Below, one piece after another: positions 43,428 to 52,238 of a DNA stretch of 64,000 nucleotides. Made by a program: the position numbers and the translations under genes. The notes below the pieces were generated by a model. It was not told the origin of the DNA, did no database searches, and worked only from the letters and a program-made list of their open reading frames with translations. This DNA is from Gemmatimonadota bacterium. Lineage in GTDB: Bacteria; Gemmatimonadota; Gemmatimonadetes; Gemmatimonadales; Gemmatimonadaceae. Location of the stretch: assembly GCA_021298395.1 (NCBI GenBank), contig JAJTFH010000005.1, forward strand, positions 1 to 64,000, written 5' to 3'. Position 1 is the stretch's first letter. Each line of letters starts with the position of its first letter.

Positions 43428-46400
43428 TTAGTTGAAGGTGTAGCGCACGCCCAGCTGCATCCGCCAGACATCGCCGATGCCGAAGTTCCGCTGGAAGGAG
43501 CGGTCGAGCAGCGAGCTCCCGATCCTGCGCATCTGGAACTGCGGGACACCCGAGGCATCGACGCCGGCCGGCACGAGCGGGGTCGTGGAGGTGAAGCTCC
43601 AGCTCCGGCCCCAATCCGAGTTGAACATGTTGGTGAAGTTCAGGAGGTCCATGCGGACCTGGAGCTTGTTCGGCTTGCCCATGACGCTCTGCACGATGTC
43701 CTGGGTCAGGCTGACATCCATACGGGTCGTCATCGGGGTGAAGATCCCGCCACGCTCCACGTACTGCCCGCGGCGGTTCCGCAGATAGCGGTCCTGCTGG
43801 ATGAACTTCTCGAAGGCGTCGATCTGCTGGGCGGCCGTGAACGGCGCCGAGCCGGTGACCGGGAGGAAGCGCATCTCGCTCGCATCCTTGGGGATGTAGA
43901 GCAGGTCATTCGAGGTGCCGCCGTCGCCGTTCATGTCGCCACCGTAGACGTACGACCCGTTCCCCTGGAAGCTATTGAGGAAGAACGAGATCCCGGTCGG
44001 ACCGATCGGGAGGAACTGCTTGGTGTAGGCGGCGGTCAGGAAGTAGCGGTGGCCCTGCGAGGCGCCGGAGAAGCCGACCCCCGGGGTGTTCGGGCCGTTC
44101 ACGTGCTGGTTGCCGTTCCACGACCCGAAGGCGATCGAGCCGGCGTCCACGGTGTTGCGCGAGAGACCGTAGCTGTAGGCCGCCTTGGCGAAGAAGCCGT
44201 TGGCGAACGCCTTCTCGAGCGAGGCCGAGAGGTTCCACGAGCGACCGACATCCTGGTTCTTGAGGATGACCGCGCTCGTCACGTTGCAATTGATGCGCTG
44301 CTGCGTGCCGCTGACGGTCGGGCAGTCATCGACCGACCACCGCGGGCGCTGGTCGGGGCCGTTGAACTTCCCGTCGGCCGTCGAGAGGTTGCCGTCCACG
44401 TAGTAGATGCCGTTGATGTCCTGCGCGAGGAGGAGCTCGACGGTGCCGGTGGTCCCGAAGGGGAGCTTCCGGTCGACGGCGAGATTCGTGCGGAGGATCT
44501 GCGGGAACTTGAAGTTCTTGTCGGTGAGCGCGAGCTCGTACGACGCCGCAGGGGCCCCGGTCACGCTGGACGGCTTGTACTTGTCCGGATCGGGGTGGAA
44601 GGGCCGCGTGTTCACATTGTCGTACTGCTCGAACCCGGTGAGCACGCCGTTGTTGCCGACCTGGTTGGAGATCCAGACGTAGGCCGGACGCCCGGTGAAG
44701 ACGCCGGTGCCGCCGCGGACCTGCGTCACCCCCTCACCCGCCACGTCCCAGTTGAAGCCGAAGCGGGGCGAGAAGAGGAGCGAAGGCGTCGGGAGCGCCT
44801 GCGTCTCGTACTGCTGCGCCTCCCCGTTCTCATCGCGGAAGATCATGTTGTTGGCGAGCGGGTTCTCGAACCCGGTGTCCCCGAAGCGCGCCTGCTCGAC
44901 GCGGAGGCCGAAGGTCGTCGTCAGGTTCCGGCTCGGGCGGTACTCGTTCTGCGCATAGACGCCGGCGAAGAGCACCTCGAGGGGCTGGACCGGCTTCTCC
45001 ATCCCCGGCTGGTTCGCATAGCGGACCTGGAAGCGGCGGAGCGAGACCGGCGAGGTGGTGCGGTTCGGATTCGCGAGGTAGTCGTTCGCATCCGTGTAGA
45101 AGTCGTTGAGCGAGCGATAGACGTACACGCTCTGCGACCCCGGGAAGAAGACGTTCTCCGACTCGTACCGCTCGACGCTCACGCCAAGGGTGAAGTCGTT
45201 CTTGTCGCCGTAGATCGTGAAGTTGTTCTGGAACTGCTGGCTGTTGTAGCGCAGCTCGTTGTTCGGCGTGAAGGGCTCGAAGCCGAACGAGGTGAAGACG
45301 TCATTCCCCTCGAGCACGTCCACGAGGGGGAAGGGCTTCCCGTTCACGATCCCACCGCGGACGTCGCGGCTCTCGTCGTTCTTGGTGTAGCCGACGATCA
45401 TGTTGTTCGACATGTTCGAGCCGATCACCGCGTTCCACTCACCGACCACCGACTCAAGGTTCTCCAGGATCTGGTAGTTGGAGTTCTGGAAGTTGAGCGA
45501 CTGCAGGCTGCTGCGACGCGAACCCCAGCCGAGCGACGACGAATTGGAGAGGAGGACGTCGGTCTTGGAGTCGAGCTTGGTGTAGCGGAGGCTGAACTTG
45601 TTCTTGTCGTTCATCGCGTAGTCGAGCTTCGCGGTGAGACGCATCGACGGGGTCTCATGCGAGTAGCCTTCGTAGGGGCCCGTCGCATAGCCAAAATTCG
45701 TCGAGAGGAACGAGCTGAGCGAGTCGAGCGCCGTCGCGCGCACGCGCGTCACCTGCCCGCCGGAAGTCTCGCCCGGCTGGAGGGCACGGAAGGTCGTCCC
45801 CGGCTCGGTGATGCCATCGCTCTCGAACGAGGCGAAGAAGAAGAGCTTGTTCTTGATGAGCGGCCCGCCGATGCGCGCGCCCACCTGGCTGAAGTCGAAG
45901 GTGCCGGGGTTGAATGCCCGCCCGCCGATCTTCGTGCCCACCATGTCGTTGTCGCGCTGCAGGTAGTAGACCGAGCCCGAGAAGTCGTTGGTGCCCGACT
46001 TGGTCACGGTGTTCACCGCGGCGCCGACGAAGTTGCCCTGGCGGACGTCGTACGGGGCGATGCTCACCTGCACCGCCTCGATCGCGTCGAGCGAGATCGG
46101 GGCGACGCCCGTGCGGTCACCCGGCTGGCCGCCGAGACCGAACGAGTTATTGAAGTAGGCGCCGTCCACCATGATGTTGTTCAGGCGGTTGTCGACGCCG
46201 GCGAACGACGAGCCGCTCGCCTGCGGGGTGAGGCGGGTGAAGTCGTCGATGCGGCGCGAGATCGTCGGGAGCTGCTCGAGCGCCTGCTGCGGGATCGAGG
46301 TCGCGGCACCGGTCCGCGTCTGCGAGATCTCCGTCCCCGTCGAGGTCACCGTGACCGCGCTCAGCTGCGTCGCGATCGCGCCCATCTTGAAGGTGACGTC

Positions 46401-46724
46401 GGTCGAGACGCCGAGGCCGACGCTCAGGCCGCTCCGCGACTGCCGCGCGAACCCGATCCGGGTCGCTTCGACGGTGTAGGGGCCACCGACGCGCAGGCCG
46501 GGGAGGATGAAGCCACCGTCGGCACGGGTCGTCGACTGATAGACGGTGCCCGAGGGGGTGTGGGTCGCGGTGACCCGAGCGCCCTGGATCGGGGTCCCGG
46601 CCGAGTCGAGCACCGACCCACGCATGGAGCCGGTGGTGACCTGGGCCGAGACCTCGGCGGTCCAGAGGGCCCCGACCAGAGCGAGCGCCCCAGCGATGGC
46701 CAGTGAACGGAGACTGCGGAGCAT
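43428..46724 (-). CDS. TonB-dependent receptor with carboxypeptidase-regulatory domain (Oar-like)
   Basis: A 1098-residue outer-membrane receptor. A signal peptide covers residues 1-27 (SLAIAGALALVGALWTAEVS). The CarboxypepD_reg domain follows (about 30-110; GSVLDSAGTPIQGARVTATH), then a plug domain (about 115-230) and a 22-strand-type barrel ending GVRYTFN. No SusD partner is present, and the domain order matches the Oar family common in Myxococcota and Gemmatimonadota, so substrate is unknown (peptides, glycans or siderophores are possible). ATG 46724 is chosen because AGAGGA lies about 9 bases upstream and a signal peptide follows directly. Convergent with mlaD across a hairpin. Confidence 0.9.
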   Translation of the reverse strand: MLRSLRSLAIAGALALVGALWTAEVSAQVTTGSMRGSVLDSAGTPIQGARVTATHTPSGTVYQSTTRADGGFILPGLRVGGPYTVEATRIGFARQSRSGLSVGLGVSTDVTFKMGAIATQLSAVTVTSTGTEISQTRTGAATSIPQQALEQLPTISRRIDDFTRLTPQASGSSFAGVDNRLNNIMVDGAYFNNSFGLGGQPGDRTGVAPISLDAIEAVQVSIAPYDVRQGNFVGAAVNTVTKSGTNDFSGSVYYLQRDNDMVGTKIGGRAFNPGTFDFSQVGARIGGPLIKNKLFFFASFESDGITEPGTTFRALQPGETSGGQVTRVRATALDSLSSFLSTNFGYATGPYEGYSHETPSMRLTAKLDYAMNDKNKFSLRYTKLDSKTDVLLSNSSSLGWGSRRSSLQSLNFQNSNYQILENLESVVGEWNAVIGSNMSNNMIVGYTKNDESRDVRGGIVNGKPFPLVDVLEGNDVFTSFGFEPFTPNNELRYNSQQFQNNFTIYGDKNDFTLGVSVERYESENVFFPGSQSVYVYRSLNDFYTDANDYLANPNRTTSPVSLRRFQVRYANQPGMEKPVQPLEVLFAGVYAQNEYRPSRNLTTTFGLRVEQARFGDTGFENPLANNMIFRDENGEAQQYETQALPTPSLLFSPRFGFNWDVAGEGVTQVRGGTGVFTGRPAYVWISNQVGNNGVLTGFEQYDNVNTRPFHPDPDKYKPSSVTGAPAASYELALTDKNFKFPQILRTNLAVDRKLPFGTTGTVELLLAQDINGIYYVDGNLSTADGKFNGPDQRPRWSVDDCPTVSGTQQRINCNVTSAVILKNQDVGRSWNLSASLEKAFANGFFAKAAYSYGLSRNTVDAGSIAFGSWNGNQHVNGPNTPGVGFSGASQGHRYFLTAAYTKQFLPIGPTGISFFLNSFQGNGSYVYGGDMNGDGGTSNDLLYIPKDASEMRFLPVTGSAPFTAAQQIDAFEKFIQQDRYLRNRRGQYVERGGIFTPMTTRMDVSLTQDIVQSVMGKPNKLQVRMDLLNFTNMFNSDWGRSWSFTSTTPLVPAGVDASGVPQFQMRRIGSSLLDRSFQRNFGIGDVWRMQLGVRYTFN

Positions 46725-46836
46725 GAGTGATCCTCTGTAGGGGTATCTACGGGGGGTCCAACATGGCAAAACTACTACAGGCGGACCCGGGAGTCCAACG
46801 TGGGGGGACGACGGAAAGTGCCCTGCGACAGGACCG

Positions 46837-48204
46837 TTACACCCCCTGGTGGGTACCGCCGTGGGCCTTCCGGCCGACCGTCAGGTAATAGAGGGGGACC
46901 CCCACCAGACAGGCGCCGAGCACCCCCAGCGTCTGCCACCGGCTCGAGGGGTCGATGATCGCGTTCAGGAGGAGGTAGAGGACGGCGAGCATGAAGAGGA
47001 GGGGGACCACCGGGTAACCCGGGCACCGGAAGCCGGGGCGGTAGTCGGGGCGTCCCCGGAGGCGGAAGATCGAGGCCACCGCCAGGAAGTAGAACGGGAG
47101 GAAGGCGGTCACGAAGGCATCGGCCAGCTGTTCGAAGCTCCGAAAGAGGACGAAGACCGCCCCGATCGTCGCCGTGAGGGCGATCGCCACGTAGGGGGTG
47201 CCGAACCGGGGGTGGACCGCCCCGACCCCCCGGAAGAGGAGCCCATCCTCCGCCATCGCGAAGAAGATCCGCGGACTGGTGAAGAGGATCGTGTTGAGGG
47301 TCCCGAAGGTCGAGATCATCACCGTGACGGCGACGAAGGCCACCCCGACGGGGCCGATCACCCGCTGCGCCACATCGGCGGCGACGAGCTTGGAGACCCG
47401 GATCTCCTCGATCGGCATCACCGCCAGATAGGCGAGGTTCGCCAACATGTAAATGAGGATGACGAGCAGGGTCCCCCCGATGAGGGAGCGCGGGAGATTC
47501 CGCTGCGGATCCTTGACCTCCCCCCCGTTGTAGACGATGTCGGCCCACCCGTCGAAGGCCCAGAGGGTGCTCACCAGCGCCAGGCCGAAGGCGGGGACGG
47601 TGAAGGAGCCCTCCGGGATCGCCGGGGTGTAGAAACCCCCCGTCTGCGGCAATCCGACGGCGAAGGCGACGGCGATGATGAAGAGGAGCCCCCCGTACTT
47701 GGCGAGGACGGTGAGGTTGGTGAACGCCGCCCCCACCTTCACGCCCACGATGTTGAAGGTCCCGGTGAGCAGGATCGCCCCCGCCGCGATGTAGCGGACC
47801 GTCATCGCCTCCTCGGGGGTGGCCTCGGCGCCGCGACTCACGCGCCAGAAGTACTCGGCGAAGGTGATGGAGATCGCGCCCAGCGACGCGGCACGGATCA
47901 TCGCGAGCTGGCCCCACCCGAAGACGAAGGCCGACATCCGCCCCCATCCCTCGCGCAGGAAGACGTAGATCCCCCCCGTCTGTGGGAGGGCGCTCGAGAC
48001 CTCGGCCAGGGTGAGGGCCCCACAGAGGGCGAAGACCCCGCCTGCCACCCACGACATGAGCATCGGGACGGGGCCCGGGAGCTTGTCGGCGATCCCGGCG
48101 GGGGAGCGGAAGATCCCGGAGCCGACGGTGGAACCGATGACGACGGCGATGGCGCTCCAGAGGCCGATGCGGCGCTCGAGGCCGGAGGTGGGGGTCGCGG
48201 ACAT
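46837..48204 (-). CDS. APC-superfamily amino-acid permease (LAT-like)
   Basis: A 455-residue transporter with 12 predicted membrane helices. IGLWSAIAVVIGSTVGSGIF is the APC helix-1 substrate/sodium-site motif (GSxxGSGIF). Helix 6 carries LVSTLWAFDGWADIVYNGGE, the LAT-type motif, followed by EVKDPQRNLPRSLIGGTLLV. This subgroup exchanges neutral amino acids or antiports amino acids and polyamines; the exact substrate cannot be read from sequence. It stands alone, divergent from the CoxB-like/ctaB pair. Confidence 0.87.
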   Translation of the reverse strand: MSATPTSGLERRIGLWSAIAVVIGSTVGSGIFRSPAGIADKLPGPVPMLMSWVAGGVFALCGALTLAEVSSALPQTGGIYVFLREGWGRMSAFVFGWGQLAMIRAASLGAISITFAEYFWRVSRGAEATPEEAMTVRYIAAGAILLTGTFNIVGVKVGAAFTNLTVLAKYGGLLFIIAVAFAVGLPQTGGFYTPAIPEGSFTVPAFGLALVSTLWAFDGWADIVYNGGEVKDPQRNLPRSLIGGTLLVILIYMLANLAYLAVMPIEEIRVSKLVAADVAQRVIGPVGVAFVAVTVMISTFGTLNTILFTSPRIFFAMAEDGLLFRGVGAVHPRFGTPYVAIALTATIGAVFVLFRSFEQLADAFVTAFLPFYFLAVASIFRLRGRPDYRPGFRCPGYPVVPLLFMLAVLYLLLNAIIDPSSRWQTLGVLGACLVGVPLYYLTVGRKAHGGTHQGV

Positions 48205-48265
48205 CTGCCGAAGCTACGCCGGAGGACTCCCGTCAGCGAGGGGCAGTCGGCGATCATTCCCCGTC

Positions 48266-48520
48266 ATGCCCTCTCTGCTGATCGCTATCGTCTTCTGGGC
48301 CGCCGTGGCGGCCGTGCTCCTCGCGCAGGTGATGATCCTCCGCTCGACGCGACGCGTGCTCCGCGCCGCCGCCCCCGCGCGCCCCGCGCTGGAGTGGGGA
48401 TTCGCCCTCGTCCCCGCGCTCGTGCTGGTCATCGTGCTGGTGGCGAGCTGGCGCGCCGCGGTGCGCCCCCCCGTGCTGGAGTTCTCGGTGCCGGCGGCGC
48501 CAGGGGAGATCCGCTCATGA
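48266..48520 (+). CDS. Small CoxB-like membrane protein without the CuA domain
   Basis: An 84-residue protein with two membrane helices: IAIVFWAAVAAVLLAQVMIL and ALEWGFALVPALVLVIVL. The second helix and its lead-in (Glu-Trp, then Val-Pro-Ala) resemble the second transmembrane segment of cytochrome c oxidase subunit II, whose usual form is L-E-x-x-W-T-x-x-P-A. The cupredoxin domain that should follow is missing: only 20 residues remain. It overlaps ctaB by 4 bases (ATGA), which supports a link to oxidase assembly. The family is not certain; it may be a truncated relic or an assembly factor. Confidence 0.55.
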   Translation: MPSLLIAIVFWAAVAAVLLAQVMILRSTRRVLRAAAPARPALEWGFALVPALVLVIVLVASWRAAVRPPVLEFSVPAAPGEIRS

Positions 48521-49422
48521 CCTCCTCGCCGTCCGCCACCCCTGACGCCTCGGTACCGCCCAGCCTCTGGCGCGACCTCGTCACACTCACCAAGCCGCGC
48601 ATCATCTCGCTCCTGCTCGTGACGACGATCGCCCCGATGTTCGTCGCGGGGCGTCCCTCGCTCGGCACCGTGCTCCTCGTCGCCTTGGGCGGGTACCTGA
48701 TGGCTGGCGGGGCGAACGCGGTCAACATGTATCTCGATCAGGACATCGACGACGTGATGACGCGCACCAAGCTGCGGCCGATCCCGAGCGGGCGGATGCA
48801 GGCGCGCGCGGTGATCGCCTTCGGGGTGGGGATCGCGACGGCGGCGACCTGGATGCTCGCGACCTTCGTGAACGTGCTGACGGCAGCGCTCGCCCTGGGT
48901 GGCTTCTACTTCTACGTGTTCATCTATACGCGGTGGCTCAAGCGGAGCTCGCCGCAGAACATCGTGATCGGCGGCGCGGCCGGCGCCTTCCCCCCGCTCG
49001 TGGGGTGGGCCGCGGTGACGGGCTCGCTCGATCTCACCGCGTGCTTCCTCTTCCTGATCGTCTTCTATTGGACGCCGCCCCACTTCTGGGCGCTCGCCCT
49101 CAACAAGCAGCACGACTACGGCAATGCGCGCGTCCCGATGGCGCCCTTGGTCTGGGGGGAGCGGGAGACGATCGACCAGATGTGGTGGTACACGATCCTC
49201 CTCGTGGGGCTGACGGTGATCCCGGTGGCGTTCGGCGCCTTCGGTCTCGTCTATCTGGTCTCGGCCCTCGTCCTCGGCGGGCTCCTGCTCCGCGGCGTCT
49301 GGCGCGTGAGGCACGCGAGCGACTACGTGAAGCCCAGCTGGTGGGTCTACGGCTACTCCCTGCTCTACCTCGCGCTCCTCTTCGTGGCGATGGTCATCGA
49401 CCACGCCCTCCCACTCGGCTGA
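48517..49422 (+). CDS. ctaB: Protoheme IX farnesyltransferase (heme O synthase)
   Basis: Adds a farnesyl group to heme B, giving heme O for terminal oxidases. Nine membrane helices are predicted. The first Asp-rich prenyl-diphosphate motif is NMYLDQDIDDVMTRTKLRPI with PSGR; the second conserved loop is YTRWLKRSSPQNIVIGGAAG followed by AFPPLVGW. FYWTPPHFWALALNKQHDYG is diagnostic. 301 residues. The Asp-rich motif and WTPPHFW separate it from other UbiA-type enzymes. No oxidase structural genes are nearby apart from the small CoxB-like protein it overlaps. Confidence 0.94.
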   Translation: MTSSPSATPDASVPPSLWRDLVTLTKPRIISLLLVTTIAPMFVAGRPSLGTVLLVALGGYLMAGGANAVNMYLDQDIDDVMTRTKLRPIPSGRMQARAVIAFGVGIATAATWMLATFVNVLTAALALGGFYFYVFIYTRWLKRSSPQNIVIGGAAGAFPPLVGWAAVTGSLDLTACFLFLIVFYWTPPHFWALALNKQHDYGNARVPMAPLVWGERETIDQMWWYTILLVGLTVIPVAFGAFGLVYLVSALVLGGLLLRGVWRVRHASDYVKPSWWVYGYSLLYLALLFVAMVIDHALPLG

Positions 49423-49425
49423 CCC

Positions 49426-50619
49426 TCAGACCACGTACAGCTCGCGCTGGATCTCGCGCGGGGTGACCACGAGCGATCCCTCTGCCGTGAGATAGGCGTT
49501 CACCTCGGAGCGCATCCCGATCTCCCCGGTGAGGTAGATCCCGGGTTCGATCGAGAAGCCGACACCGGGGAGTAACCGGCGGGTCTCACGCGTCTCGAGG
49601 TTGTCGATATTGGGCCCCATCCCGTGGAGGCCGCGCGCATCGATCGAGTGGCCGGTGCGATGGGTGAAGGCGGGGCCGAACCCGCGCGCGGTGATCACCG
49701 CGCGCGCCGCGTCATCGGCCTCGCCACCGATCACCGGCGCCCCGCTCGCCAGCCGCTCGCGCAACGTCGCGATCGCGGCATCGCGGGCGTCGCGCACCGC
49801 CTCCCAGACCTCGAGCGCCCGCGCCGAGGGGGCGCCGATGTGCGCCATCCAGGTCTGATCGGCCCACATCGCGCCGGACTCGGGGCTCGTCGCGAAGAGA
49901 TCGATGAGCACCACATCCCCCTCACGAAAGACGCGCGGGTGCTCGACGGAGGGTGCGTAGTGCGGATTCGCGGCGTTCTCGGTGGCGGCGACGATCGGGC
50001 CATGATCGACGACCAGGCCCTCGGCGGCGAAGCGCTCGCGGATCCACGCGGCGACCTCGTGCTCATGGAGTGGGGTCGCGGTGCGGGCCGCCGCCCCGAT
50101 CCGATCGAAGGCGGCGAGGGCGATCGTGCGTAGGGTCTCGGCGTTCCGCTCGTGCGAGGCGATCTCCGCGGGGGACCAGAGCGCGAAGAAGCGCGTCACG
50201 AGCTCCGCACTGGTCGCCACCGTCGCCCCGCTCGCGCGCACGAGATCGAGGATCCCAGCTGGCACGCGATCGACGACGGGAACGGCGTCACCCGGGGAGT
50301 ACTCCATGGCGACGCGCTGCCCGCGCACGAGGGTGGCGAGGGCCGACTCCATCTCCCCCCAGGCGCTGTAGACGACCGTGGTCCAGGTGGCGGGCCAATG
50401 CTTCCACGGCCCCTGTTCGATCGCGTGCGTGATGGCGACCGGGGTGCCCTGCGCCGGGATCCAGGCGAAGAAGCGCCGCGTCGCCATCCCCTCGAAGCCG
50501 GTGAGGGCGGTGGCGACGGGGTTCAGGCCGCGGAAGTCATAGAGGAGCCAGCCGTCGAGGCCGGCATCAGCGAGCGCGGCTTGGAGCGTGGGGAGCGAGG
50601 CAGGGGTGAGCATCGTCAT
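49426..50619 (-). CDS. M24-family metallopeptidase (Xaa-Pro aminopeptidase-like)
   Basis: A 397-residue pita-bread enzyme. The N-terminal creatinase-like domain is about residues 1-165 (GLDGWLLYDFRGLNPVATAL). Metal ligands are all visible: Asp in VVLIDLFATSPE, Asp in GAMWADQTWM, His in THRTGHSIDARGLHG, Glu in FSIEPGIYLTGEIG and Glu in MRSEVNAYL. It would remove an N-terminal residue next to proline, or act on a related dipeptide; the exact specificity is not readable. Convergent with ctaB, 3 bases apart, and 12 bases downstream of the V4R-like gene. Confidence 0.88.
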   Translation of the reverse strand: MTMLTPASLPTLQAALADAGLDGWLLYDFRGLNPVATALTGFEGMATRRFFAWIPAQGTPVAITHAIEQGPWKHWPATWTTVVYSAWGEMESALATLVRGQRVAMEYSPGDAVPVVDRVPAGILDLVRASGATVATSAELVTRFFALWSPAEIASHERNAETLRTIALAAFDRIGAAARTATPLHEHEVAAWIRERFAAEGLVVDHGPIVAATENAANPHYAPSVEHPRVFREGDVVLIDLFATSPESGAMWADQTWMAHIGAPSARALEVWEAVRDARDAAIATLRERLASGAPVIGGEADDAARAVITARGFGPAFTHRTGHSIDARGLHGMGPNIDNLETRETRRLLPGVGFSIEPGIYLTGEIGMRSEVNAYLTAEGSLVVTPREIQRELYVV

Positions 50620-50631
50620 GGCGACTCCGGA

Positions 50632-51255
50632 TCAGCGACGGACCTTGCTCCATTCGGCGCGCCACTCACAGCTCCCCTCCTGCCGGCTGGTGCAGCGGAC
50701 GTGGTCGACCATCCCGACGGCGCCGAGGAACTGGCGCATGAGCTCGCCGAGCATCGCGTCGTAGAAGGTGCAGGCGGCGGACGTGGGGGCGGCGGCGATG
50801 GTGACGGACTGACGGACCTCAAGGATCACGGCGGCGCCGACGCGGCGCACCGTACCGAGGGCGTAGCGCCCCGCGATGTGGCGTACGTGCCCGAGGGCGA
50901 AGGGGCGCGCCAGGAAGGCCGGCATCACGCGGATGATCCCGCGACTGAGGGCGAGGACCCGACCATAGGTCACACGGGCGAGCTGGCGCCCCGCCTGGCG
51001 GAAGACGGCTTCGGCATCGGGGCGGCGCCCGATCAGGCGGGCGATCCCCGCCGCTTCCTCAAAGGGGAGGCGCTGGCCCTTCTTCACCGCCTCACGGTAG
51101 CGGATGATCTGCGCGCGCACCGTCTCACTCAACCCGAAGCGCTTCGTGCGGAGTTCCTCGACGAACTCCGCCTCGAAGGCGTCATCAGGGAGGTCGACGG
51201 TACGGACCGCCTCGAGGAGGACGAGCGGGATGAGCGGATCGACGGTGGAGGACAT
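50632..51255 (-). CDS. Hypothetical protein with a V4R/DUF2378-like C-terminus
   Basis: A 207-residue cytoplasmic protein with no signal peptide or membrane helix. The first 100 residues are helical and charged (DDAFEAEFVEELRTKRFGL, YREAVKKGQRLPFEEAAGIA). The C-terminal half has the pattern of small-molecule-binding V4R/DUF2378 domains: a helix FYDAMLGELMRQFLGAVGM followed by closing cysteines in VRCTSRQEGSCEWRAEW. That ending is like the C-x-x-G-x-x-x-C-x-F/W close of V4R folds. The match is by pattern only, and no ligand or enzymatic role is claimed. It starts at ATG 51255 and may be co-transcribed with the M24 gene. Confidence 0.5.
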   Translation of the reverse strand: MSSTVDPLIPLVLLEAVRTVDLPDDAFEAEFVEELRTKRFGLSETVRAQIIRYREAVKKGQRLPFEEAAGIARLIGRRPDAEAVFRQAGRQLARVTYGRVLALSRGIIRVMPAFLARPFALGHVRHIAGRYALGTVRRVGAAVILEVRQSVTIAAAPTSAACTFYDAMLGELMRQFLGAVGMVDHVRCTSRQEGSCEWRAEWSKVRR

Positions 51256-51432
51256 GGTGGGACGAGGGGCGTTCCGGGGCTGGCGGCAAGCTAACCGCGG
51301 CGGGGACAGGGCGCACGGCACGAAATCGCGGGACCCGGCGTTACATCGGGTGGAAGGTCCGGTCTGGATCGCCGCGGGCACCGCGTCCGCGCAGGTTCGG
51401 GGCCCGGTCTCCCCCCCTTCCGACCACCGCCC

Positions 51433-51714
51433 GTGCCCCTCTCCCCCCACGCTCCCGACGTGCCGTGCCGTGCCTTTCGCACGGCGGTCGATGAGCGACT
51501 CGATGGCTCGCCCGATGCCCTGCAGGGAGTGCGGTCGGCGCCCCATCTCCGCCGTTGCCCTCCCTGTCTCGCCTGGGTGGCCGCGCGCCACGCCTACCGC
51601 CGGATGATGCAACGCCTCGGCGAGGCCGTGGTCGCCCCCCTCGACCTGCGCGACCGCATCCGTGGCGTCCTCCAGCGCGACGCCGCCCGCGACGCCCAGC
51701 GCCCGAACGCCTGA
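51433..51714 (+). CDS. Small zinc-finger protein resembling anti-sigma factors
   Basis: A 93-residue protein from GTG 51433. It contains CRAFRTAVDERLDG and then HLRRCPPCLAWV, which gives the H-x3-C-x2-C pattern of ZAS/zf-HC2 anti-sigma domains, with the preceding cysteine about 30 residues upstream. No membrane helix follows, so it would be cytoplasmic. No ECF sigma factor gene is adjacent, so a regulatory role is only suggested. The ribosome-binding site is weak. It lies 11 bases before the flavin-reductase gene. Confidence 0.5.
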   Translation: MPLSPHAPDVPCRAFRTAVDERLDGSPDALQGVRSAPHLRRCPPCLAWVAARHAYRRMMQRLGEAVVAPLDLRDRIRGVLQRDAARDAQRPNA

Positions 51715-51725
51715 CGACGTCCCCT

Positions 51726-52217
51726 ATGTCCACGCCCATCGACCCCGCCCAGTTCCGGGCCGCCCTCGCGCGCTTCGCCTCCGGCATCACCGTGCTCACC
51801 ATGCGGGATGCGACCGGGACCGACCTCGGGATGACGGCGACCGCCTTCACCTCGCTCTCGCTCGACCCGCCGCTGATCCTGGTCTGCGTCGATGCGAACG
51901 CGACGATGGCGACGCCGCTGATCAAAGGCGCCGCCTTCGCGGTGCATGTCTTGCGCGAGGACCAGGAACATCTCTCGCGTCGCTTCGCCGCCACCACCGG
52001 GGATCGCTTCGCGGATCTCACCCTCGAGCGGTCACCCGAGGGAACCCCGCTCCTCCCCGACACGCTGATGCGGATGGAATGCGCGGCGGTCGCGCGGCAT
52101 CCCGGGGGGGACCATCACATCATCGTCGGACGTCCGCGGCGGGTGACGGTCGCCGCGATCGGCGAGCCCCTGCTCTATTTCCGTGGGCGGTACGGGCGCC
52201 TGGCGCAGACGCCCTGA
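51726..52217 (+). CDS. Flavin reductase-like FMN-binding protein
   Basis: A 163-residue split-barrel flavoprotein of the HpaC/RutF type. FRAALARFASGITVLTMRDA begins the domain; GMTATAFTSLSLDPPLILVC holds the FMN-phosphate Thr/Ser residues; FAVHVLREDQEHLSRRFA and HHIIVGRPRRV follow. It would reduce flavin with NAD(P)H for a partner monooxygenase, but no monooxygenase gene is nearby. Convergent with the ccmD/ppa frame. Confidence 0.85.
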   Translation: MSTPIDPAQFRAALARFASGITVLTMRDATGTDLGMTATAFTSLSLDPPLILVCVDANATMATPLIKGAAFAVHVLREDQEHLSRRFAATTGDRFADLTLERSPEGTPLLPDTLMRMECAAVARHPGGDHHIIVGRPRRVTVAAIGEPLLYFRGRYGRLAQTP

Positions 52218-52238
52218 GCGGAGCGGCGTGGGCCCGGC

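Noticed and set aside
43416-46706. A 1096-codon plus-strand frame opposite the TonB receptor
   Set aside because: Composition is typical of antisense shadow coding (Arg, Glu, Val, His). The minus strand has a signal peptide, regulatory domain and barrel.
46849-48400. Long plus-strand frame opposite the amino-acid permease, reading into ctaB
   Set aside because: Only the ctaB part has family motifs; the upstream part is highly charged antisense sequence of the permease.
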